Source: Acidobacteriota bacterium
Lineage (GTDB): Bacteria > Acidobacteriota > Thermoanaerobaculia > Multivoradales > SZUA-115
Reading direction: 5' to 3'
Length of the DNA: 48,793 nt
Assembly (NCBI GenBank): GCA_024277255.1
Contig: JAJRVQ010000183.1
Span: forward strand, 1-48,793
The translations under genes and the position numbers were made by a program. Shown piece after piece: positions 42,527-48,793 of the stretch. The notes beneath the pieces are model-generated. The model made no database searches, was not told where the DNA came from, and was given only the letters and a program-made list of their open reading frames with translations. Position 1 is the first letter of the stretch. Each line of letters begins with the position of its first letter.

Positions 42527-45500
42527 TTACAACTCGGCCAGTAGGGTTTCCAGTTCGGCGGAACTCAGATCGGCGTCTGGAAAATGATCGACCAACGGTC
42601 GCGCCGTCGACTTGTCGACAGCGAGCAACGAGCGCAACCCGTCGAGTGTCGCGGCGGCGAGCGCTTCGACCGCGCCGCGACCGATGCGCTCAGCATCAAA
42701 GGACCATTCGGCGACCAAAGATCCGTCGACGAGCGAGCCTTCGACCGCCAGCATCCAACCCCGGGAGCGGGGAGATGGCGCCAGAGGAACGCAGGCCCAG
42801 CCGGTGGGCAGCGGTCCCGGTCGCCACCAGCGAAAACCGATCTCCACCGGCAGATCGCTGGGTAAGGTCAGCCCCCAGATGGTCGCCAGTCGACGGCTGC
42901 AACGCAGCTGATTGCGCACTGTGCGCACCGTCTGCGCGAGCGTGCGTTCCGCCTCCAGCACCACCGCCAAGCGTGCCGCAAAGGATCCAACGGCAGTCGG
43001 GGCTCCCCCCCAGTGCCGGCGTTCGCTAGAGTCACCTCCGACAGCCACGACCAGCCGCCGAGTCTCCGACCAGGCGCTGAGGCTCTGAATCGTTGCGGCG
43101 AGCAAGAGCTGCGACAACTCGCCTCCCTGCGCCAACGGCAGCGATGCCAGCTCTTCGGTCGCAGCCACCGGCAGTTCCACCCGCACGGGGAGCTGCGCCG
43201 AAGGCCTCACGCAACCGCCGACGGCGCTGTCCCGCGATGCCGCCAATCTCGAGTCGTCAGGCAAGACACCCAATGGCAAGCCAGCCAGCCGCCGCCACTG
43301 CGCGAGGTCGCCAGCCGGAGCTTCTCCGCGCCCCAATCGCTGCAACGTGGATACCGCCTGAGCGGCCGTCGCAACCCCCCCGGACGTCGTCTCATCTCCC
43401 CTAACCTCGCCCTCCAACCGATCGACCAGCGCCGCGAGCAGCGGTGGCCAGGAACCATCGTCGAGCGCCAACGGATGAGCTGCGAGGTAGACCTCACCAG
43501 CTCCCCCGTCGTCCACCAAAACCGCCGCCAAGAGGTGGCCGGCCGAGCTGTCGAGACGGCGAAGGAGCGCCCGTACCACCGCCTGGACCGCCCGGTGGCG
43601 AGAGAGCGGGTCGCTGAAGACGAGCTGCACCTGGGTGAGCCTGGGGACCACCCTTTCGTCTCCTTCCACGACCTCGACGACATCACCCTCGTCATCGCGC
43701 GCGAAGCGTGCAGCGAGAGCCGGGTAGGCGGCAACAACGCTCTGCAAGGCCGCTTCCAACTCCCGGCGACCGATCCGTCGAGGTGGCCGCAGGGTCACAA
43801 CATCGCCGGCGGTAGCCCAAGCTGGGGCCGAGAGCAGCCAGCGCTGAGCCAGCGTCAGGCTCCGGCGGCCGCTCTTGCCCAGGTCGGCCTCGACCAGCGC
43901 CACCAAGGTGGCGATCGTCGGCTGGCGGAAGAGGTCCCGAGGGGAGAAATGAAGCCCTTTGTCGGCAGCCTTGGAGACAACGCGGATAGCCAGAATGGAG
44001 TCGCCACCCAAGGCGAAGAAGTTGTCCTCGACGCTGAGCCGGTCGTAACCCAATACCTCGCACCAGATGGCGACCAAGGCGCGCTCACCGGCGTTGCGCG
44101 GGGCGACAGGGGCGGCGGTCCCAGCGAGTAGCGAAGCTTCCCGCGACACCGCGAGAGCCTTGCGGTCGACCTTGCCGCTAGCGGTCAAGGGCAGCTTCTC
44201 GACGGTCATCAGCAGGGACGGAATCATGTATCCAGGAAGCCGATCTGCCAGGACCGACCGAAGCGCTTCCGAGTTCAGATGAGCGCCTGAGCTGGCGACC
44301 ACATAGGCCACCAACCGCCGCTCACCGGGAGCCTCTTCGCGAACTCCTGCCACCGCTTGCGCCACTTCGGGTAGCGCCTCGAGCACCGACTCGATCTCTC
44401 CAAGCTCGATACGGAAACCGCGCACCTTGACCTGCGCATCGAACCGCCCGAGGATCTCGAGCTTGCCATCGACAAGGCGACGGGCCAGGTCTCCGGTGCG
44501 GTAGATGCGAGCGCCCGGTACGGTTGAGAATGGGTCGGGGATGAACCGTTCGGCGGTCAGAGCCGGACGCGACGGATAGCCGCGCGCCAACCCATCGCCA
44601 CCGATCCACAGCTCACCGACGGTACCCAGGGCCACCGCGCGCCACTGGGCGTCGGCAAGGACGATCCGCGTGTTGCCGATCGGCCTGCCCACGGTTACAG
44701 GATGGTCCGCCTCGCCGCGCTTGCGGATGCGCTCGACCGCGGACCAGACGGTAGTTTCCGTCGGTCCATAGACGTTCCACAATTGGGCACACCGCTCGAC
44801 CAGCCAGCTCGCCAGCTCCGCTGTCAACGCCTCGCCGCCACACAACACCTTGAGTGAGGCCCGGCCTTGCCAGCCACCTTCGATCAACAACCGCCATCCG
44901 GCCGGGGTTGCCTGCATGACGGTAGGTGCACTGCGTTCCATCGCCGCCATCAGCTGTGCTGGATCGGCCGCCACCTCCGTCTCGACCAGTTCGACGCGTC
45001 CACCGACGACCAAGGGCAGCAACAACTCCAGAACCGAGATATCGAAACCCAGGGTGGTGATGGCCAGCACCACGTCGTCAGCGCACAGTCCCGGACGAAC
45101 AGCCATCGAGGCGAGGAAGTTGCTCACCGAACGGTGACTCACCGCGACGCCTTTCGGGCGACCGGTCGAGCCCGAGGTGTAGAGAACATAGGCCAGAGAG
45201 TCCAACCCGCGGCTGGCTGCAGGCCCCGGTTCAACCATCCCGTTTACCGCCGGGCCTAACCGTCCATCGCGGCCTAGCTCCAGCCGCAGAACCTCGCTGG
45301 GCGGCAAGAGCTCCAGCACCTCAGGCAAGCCGAGGAGCAGATCCACGGCCGAGTCCTCGATGATCCAACGTAGCCGATCGGCTGGATGCGACGGATCGAG
45401 CGGTACGTAGGCAGCACCCGCCGTAAGCACGCCGAGCATGCCCACCACCATGCCGAGATCGCGAGGCATGGCCAAGGCCACCAGGACTCCCGGCCCAACA

Positions 45501-48500
45501 CCGCGCATGGCCAGCCGCTGGCCAAGGCAGCGCACCCGACCTGACAACTCACCGTAGGTGAGCGCCCCACTCGCAGCGACCAGCGCCACGGCGTCGGGTC
45601 GCTGGCGGGCAACGGCAAAGAGTGTCTCCTCGACGCACCCGGCGGTGACGGTCATCGCCACGTCGTTGGCCTCTACCAACAGTTGATGGCGTTGAGCCGA
45701 ACTGAAGAGGGGAAGTTCGGCCAACGCCGTCGCCGGTGCCGCCAGCGCGGCAGTCAGCAGCTCCTTCAGGGCGTGCAGTTGGCGCGACGCCGTAGTGCGG
45801 TCGAACAGATCACGTGCCGCTTCCAGACGCAGGTGGAGCCCGTCCGGCAGACGGAATGCGGTCAGGGTCAGATCGAAGGCCGCCTTGTCCGACTCGAATG
45901 GGACCTCGGTGAGTTCTAGACCGTGCATCTCCAGATCGACCAACGGAGTGTTCTGCATCGAGAACATCACCTGGAACACCGGTGCACGATCCAGCGCCCT
46001 TTCCTTGTCGAGTTCACCCACCAGTCGTTCGAAAGGCAGGTCGGGATGGGCGAAAGCGGCGAGAACTTCACCACGAACACGCCTCACCAGCTCCTCGAAG
46101 CGCAGACCAAGATCCATCTCGATGCGCAGCGCCAGAGTGCTGGCGAAGAATCCGATCAGCGGCTCCAAGGCTGGATCGTTGCGGCCCGCCACCGGAGTTC
46201 CCACGACCAGGTCCTCCTGGTGGGCCGAGCGGGAAAGCAGGGTTGCCCAAGCCGCCAGAAGAAGCATGAAGGGTGTCGCTCCCAGCTGGCGCGCCATGGC
46301 CTCCAGCGCCTCGCTGGTGGCCAGTGAGAGTCGTTCGCCAAGCCGATGACCGCGGTAACTGCGCGCCGGGGGACGTGGACGATCGGTGGCCAGCGAGAGT
46401 TCGCGCGGAGCACCGGCGAAGCGCTCAGTCCAGAAAGTCAGCTCGCGGTCGAGCGTCGCTCCACGCAACCAGTCACGCTGCCAACGGGCGAAATCTGAGT
46501 ACTGTACGGTGAGTGGCGACAGCCCAACCGGTTCACCGCCGTCTCCCGAAACCGCCGCCGAGTAGAACAGTCCCAGCTCGCGCACCAGCACGCCCAGCGA
46601 CCAGCCGTCGGCGACGGCATGGTGCAGGCAAAGAGTGAGTACGTGCTGTTCTTGCCCGTGGCGCGTCGCGCACCGCAGCAGGGCGGCGCGCAGGAGAGGT
46701 CCGCGGGCGAGGTCGAACGGACGGTCGGCCGCGATGGCCGCCAGACGAAGGGTGACCTGGTGCTGGAGGTGACTGCTCAGCGCGCCGAGATCGACGCAAG
46801 GCAGGGCAAAGTCAGCCGGTTGCGCGATCACCAGCCGGGCCTCGCCACTCACCGTCGGGAAGGAGGAGCGCAGCGCCTCGTGGCGCGCCACGATGGTGGT
46901 CAGAGTCCGCGCCAGCGCAGCCGGATCGAGCCGACCCGCCATCGCCACCGCCGCCGAGAGGTTATAGGCGGCAACACCGGGCTCGAGCTGGTCGAGGAAC
47001 CACAGCCGCTGCTGGCCGAAGGAGAGGGGAAGCTCCTCACCTTCCCGGCGCGGGACGGAGACCAGCGGTGGCCGCGCTCGCCGGTTCTCCGCCAGTGCAG
47101 AGACCACTCTGGCCGCCAGCCCCGCCACGGTGGGTGCCTCGAACAGCGCCCGCAACGACAGATCAACGCCGAGCGACGAGCGGATGCGAGCGAGCAGCCG
47201 GATCGCTGTCAACGAATGGCCGCCAGCAGCGAAAAAGTCATCGTCCACGGCGACCGTTTCGGTTTCCAACAGCTCCTTCCAGCTCGCCGCGATCAACTCC
47301 TCGATCGGCGTTCGCGGCGCCCTCGCCTCGACGCTCTCTTGACCAGCCTCGACCGGCCGTTGCAGCAAGGCGCGGCGGTCCACTTTGCCGGTGCGGGTCA
47401 TCGGCAAGACCGCCAAACGAACCAGCCGAGCAGGCAGCATATAGTCGGGAAGCTCGCGCGCCAGAGCCTTGCGTAGCGTCTTGCTATCCGGACCAGCGGC
47501 CGGCGTCAAGTAGGCCACCAGCTGGTTGCCGTCGTGGCTATCGGGTGGCGCGACGACGCAGCATAGATCGATCGACGGCTGGCGACGCAGTGCAGCCTCC
47601 ACCTCACCCAATTCGATGCGGAAGCCGCGCACCTGGACTTGCAGGTCGGCCCTGCCGAAGAAATCGACCTCGCCGTTGGGCTGATACCGGCCGAGATCGC
47701 CGGTGCGGTAGGCGCGGTCGGGGCCGGTGGCCAGTGCCGAGTCACCGCCGCCGTTCGCCAGCGGGCAGGGCCGGAAACGATCCGCCGTCAGCCCCGGCGA
47801 AGCGAAGTATCCGCGGGCGATCTGACGACTGCACATCCAGATCTCGCCCAGCTCTCCGATGCCGGCCAACCGACCGCCAGGACCGATGACCAACAGCTGT
47901 ACGCCGTCGAACCCGATGCCGAGCGGAATCGTTTGGCGTCGCTGTCGCTCGTTCGCGGGTTCGACCCGGTGAAAGGAAACCGCCCGCTGGGTTTCGGTCG
48001 AGCCGTAGAGGTTGACCGCATCCACGTTGGGCGCCAAGGAGCTGAGTCGCTCGACATCATCACGCTTGAGCAAGTCTCCAACCACGAAGGCGTGGGTCAA
48101 AGAGGGCAGTTTGATCTCTTCGCGCTCAACGTCGTCGGTCACCAGCTCCAGCATGGCCGGTGTCAGGCTGAGTACCGAAATCTCTTGCTCGGCCAGCCAG
48201 GGCGCGAGGAGGCCGGGGGTCGTGATGCGCTCCTGCCGCGGCACCACCACGGACGCTCCCAGACAAAGCGGCGTAAAGAGATCACGTTGCAGCGGATCGT
48301 GCGCCAGTGCGGAGAGCATGCCAAAACGGTCATCGCTGCCCAGCCCAAAACGCTCCACCCATTGAGGCAGGAACCAGGTCAGCGATCCATGGTGACCCGC
48401 CACCGCTTTCGGCACGCCGGTGGCGCCCGAGGTGAAGCCCAAGCAGGCGAGGTCGTACGGCGACAACTCGGGTAGCTCGGCCGGTGTTGACAAGGGCCCC

Positions 48501-48793
48501 AGCGCATCCAAGAAACCCTCGCTACGCCGCGGCAAGGTGCAGCGCACCGCACAACCAACTTCCTCCAGCGCCGTCGCCAGTTCGTCATCCGCCGGAGCCA
48601 CCCCGGCGAGCGCTAGTAGCGCCTTCGGCCGTGCCACGCGAACGTACTCGACCAATCTGGCGGGCGGGTAGTCGCCATCCAAGATCAGAAAGGCGCCCCC
48701 CGCCGCCAACGTCGCCAACACCGCCCAGCCGATACCCGCCTCGCGACTGGCCAGAATAGCCACCACGTCGCCCCGCGACAGCCCCTGGCCTAC
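42527..48793 (-). CDS. NRPS, 5'-truncated by the window: A-T-C-A-T-E*
   Basis: About 2088 residues are visible; the frame continues past the right edge (VGQGLSRGDVVAI, the A1 core region, lies at the edge), so no start is in the window. Order: Lys2-type A domain (to about residue 475), T (AGGHSLTAIRL, about 524), C (HHAVADGWS, about 724, intact), A (YTSGSTGRPKG about 1204; FDISVLELLLP; code DILQVCVVWK), T (GGDSILAIRV, about 1596), then a degenerate E domain (about 1644-2088). The C-terminus DADLSSAELETLLAEL looks like the donor helix that communicates with the DIYLLPPTQ-type C domain of the next protein. An initiating module or a C domain may lie beyond the edge. Confidence 0.9.
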   Translation of the reverse strand, partial: VGQGLSRGDVVAILASREAGIGWAVLATLAAGGAFLILDGDYPPARLVEYVRVARPKALLALAGVAPADDELATALEEVGCAVRCTLPRRSEGFLDALGPLSTPAELPELSPYDLACLGFTSGATGVPKAVAGHHGSLTWFLPQWVERFGLGSDDRFGMLSALAHDPLQRDLFTPLCLGASVVVPRQERITTPGLLAPWLAEQEISVLSLTPAMLELVTDDVEREEIKLPSLTHAFVVGDLLKRDDVERLSSLAPNVDAVNLYGSTETQRAVSFHRVEPANERQRRQTIPLGIGFDGVQLLVIGPGGRLAGIGELGEIWMCSRQIARGYFASPGLTADRFRPCPLANGGGDSALATGPDRAYRTGDLGRYQPNGEVDFFGRADLQVQVRGFRIELGEVEAALRRQPSIDLCCVVAPPDSHDGNQLVAYLTPAAGPDSKTLRKALARELPDYMLPARLVRLAVLPMTRTGKVDRRALLQRPVEAGQESVEARAPRTPIEELIAASWKELLETETVAVDDDFFAAGGHSLTAIRLLARIRSSLGVDLSLRALFEAPTVAGLAARVVSALAENRRARPPLVSVPRREGEELPLSFGQQRLWFLDQLEPGVAAYNLSAAVAMAGRLDPAALARTLTTIVARHEALRSSFPTVSGEARLVIAQPADFALPCVDLGALSSHLQHQVTLRLAAIAADRPFDLARGPLLRAALLRCATRHGQEQHVLTLCLHHAVADGWSLGVLVRELGLFYSAAVSGDGGEPVGLSPLTVQYSDFARWQRDWLRGATLDRELTFWTERFAGAPRELSLATDRPRPPARSYRGHRLGERLSLATSEALEAMARQLGATPFMLLLAAWATLLSRSAHQEDLVVGTPVAGRNDPALEPLIGFFASTLALRIEMDLGLRFEELVRRVRGEVLAAFAHPDLPFERLVGELDKERALDRAPVFQVMFSMQNTPLVDLEMHGLELTEVPFESDKAAFDLTLTAFRLPDGLHLRLEAARDLFDRTTASRQLHALKELLTAALAAPATALAELPLFSSAQRHQLLVEANDVAMTVTAGCVEETLFAVARQRPDAVALVAASGALTYGELSGRVRCLGQRLAMRGVGPGVLVALAMPRDLGMVVGMLGVLTAGAAYVPLDPSHPADRLRWIIEDSAVDLLLGLPEVLELLPPSEVLRLELGRDGRLGPAVNGMVEPGPAASRGLDSLAYVLYTSGSTGRPKGVAVSHRSVSNFLASMAVRPGLCADDVVLAITTLGFDISVLELLLPLVVGGRVELVETEVAADPAQLMAAMERSAPTVMQATPAGWRLLIEGGWQGRASLKVLCGGEALTAELASWLVERCAQLWNVYGPTETTVWSAVERIRKRGEADHPVTVGRPIGNTRIVLADAQWRAVALGTVGELWIGGDGLARGYPSRPALTAERFIPDPFSTVPGARIYRTGDLARRLVDGKLEILGRFDAQVKVRGFRIELGEIESVLEALPEVAQAVAGVREEAPGERRLVAYVVASSGAHLNSEALRSVLADRLPGYMIPSLLMTVEKLPLTASGKVDRKALAVSREASLLAGTAAPVAPRNAGERALVAIWCEVLGYDRLSVEDNFFALGGDSILAIRVVSKAADKGLHFSPRDLFRQPTIATLVALVEADLGKSGRRSLTLAQRWLLSAPAWATAGDVVTLRPPRRIGRRELEAALQSVVAAYPALAARFARDDEGDVVEVVEGDERVVPRLTQVQLVFSDPLSRHRAVQAVVRALLRRLDSSAGHLLAAVLVDDGGAGEVYLAAHPLALDDGSWPPLLAALVDRLEGEVRGDETTSGGVATAAQAVSTLQRLGRGEAPAGDLAQWRRLAGLPLGVLPDDSRLAASRDSAVGGCVRPSAQLPVRVELPVAATEELASLPLAQGGELSQLLLAATIQSLSAWSETRRLVVAVGGDSSERRHWGGAPTAVGSFAARLAVVLEAERTLAQTVRTVRNQLRCSRRLATIWGLTLPSDLPVEIGFRWWRPGPLPTGWACVPLAPSPRSRGWMLAVEGSLVDGSLVAEWSFDAERIGRGAVEALAAATLDGLRSLLAVDKSTARPLVDHFPDADLSSAELETLLAEL
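42590..43862 (-). other. strongly degenerate epimerisation domain at the NRPS protein junction
   Basis: It sits after a GGDS-type T domain and starts with LTLAQRWLLS, as E domains do. The His motif reads HPLALDDGSW, so the catalytic His is Pro (codons cat ccg checked). The EGHGRE region reads GGDSSERRHW and the TVGWFTSLYP region reads TAVGSFAARLA. It cannot carry out normal epimerisation. Confidence 0.65.
47365..48793 (-). other. Lys2 (alpha-aminoadipate reductase)-type adenylation domain
   Basis: Distinctive segments match the fungal Lys2 A domain rather than ordinary NRPS A domains: SLTWFLPQWVERFGL, AHDPLQRDLFTPLCLGA, THAFVVGDLLKRDD, VNLYGSTETQRAV and AYRTGDLGRYQPNG. The pocket code by eye is DPRSFVLRAK, against DPRHFVMRAK for Lys2 as I recall it. 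The domain feeds a normal T and C domain, with no reductase domain. Confidence 0.75.

Noticed and set aside
37731..42587. Large + strand frames (551 and 512 codons) opposite the NRPS genes
   Set aside because: They are shadows of NRPS coding sequence; no conserved motif and no ribosome-binding sites.
48700..48793. GTG at 48766 as the start of the first NRPS
   Set aside because: The A1 core sequence continues in frame upstream of it to the window edge, so the gene is truncated rather than starting there.
1..48793. CRISPR arrays, tRNA or rRNA genes, insertion sequences
   Set aside because: No repeat-spacer pattern, no tRNA/rRNA-like segments and no transposase-like proteins were found. The repeated DNA seen is conserved A-, C- and T-domain coding sequence.

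Overview
The window is GC-rich with G/C-dominated third codon positions and is densely packed. The genes suggest a Gram-negative soil or sediment type bacterium with an outer membrane: a DUF5916 beta-barrel protein, periplasmic TlpA-type thioredoxins, a secreted Cys-rich protease and a CHAT protein. This set fits Acidobacteriota (Thermoanaerobaculia-like) or a myxobacterium-like lineage. That placement is inference; there is no rRNA or other phylogenetic marker here.

Left part (1-3289): the 3' part of a CHAT-domain gene whose catalytic Cys position is His, a DUF2007/zinc-ribbon protein, and a coupled pair of TlpA-like thioredoxins.

Purine catabolism island (3344-15503): a three-subunit xanthine dehydrogenase-type molybdoenzyme and a CitE-like aldolase (DUF6986-like) on the + strand. 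On the - strand lie allantoinase, allantoicase, OHCU decarboxylase, hydroxyisourate hydrolase, an LsrF-type thiolase/aldolase and a class II aldolase/SDR fusion. Together they cover hypoxanthine/xanthine to urate, and HIU to ureidoglycolate. Urate oxidase, ureidoglycolate lyase and a purine permease are not in the window. A vapBC-like toxin-antitoxin pair sits between the two halves, and vapC overlaps the end of the aldolase gene.

A divergent, secreted trypsin-fold protease (15800-17563) carries two C-terminal Cys-rich modules, the last matching a somatomedin B domain. It ends in a clear intrinsic terminator.

Right part (17635-48793, all on the - strand, running off the right end): a nonribosomal peptide synthetase operon. 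In transcription order it holds four NRPS proteins, an MFS exporter, a DUF5916 outer-membrane protein, a B12-binding radical SAM enzyme and a stand-alone N-methyltransferase of the kind normally embedded in NRPSs. Seven modules are visible: A-T-C-A-T-E*, C-A-T-C-A-T, C-A-T-C-A-T and C-A-T-E*. Three features stand out. The first A domain closely resembles the fungal alpha-aminoadipate reductase (Lys2) A domain. The two middle proteins repeat a dimodule in which an acidic-pocket A domain is followed by a DILQ-type A domain. The two E-like domains (E*) have both lost the catalytic His, and no thioesterase or reductase domain is present, so peptide release is unexplained.
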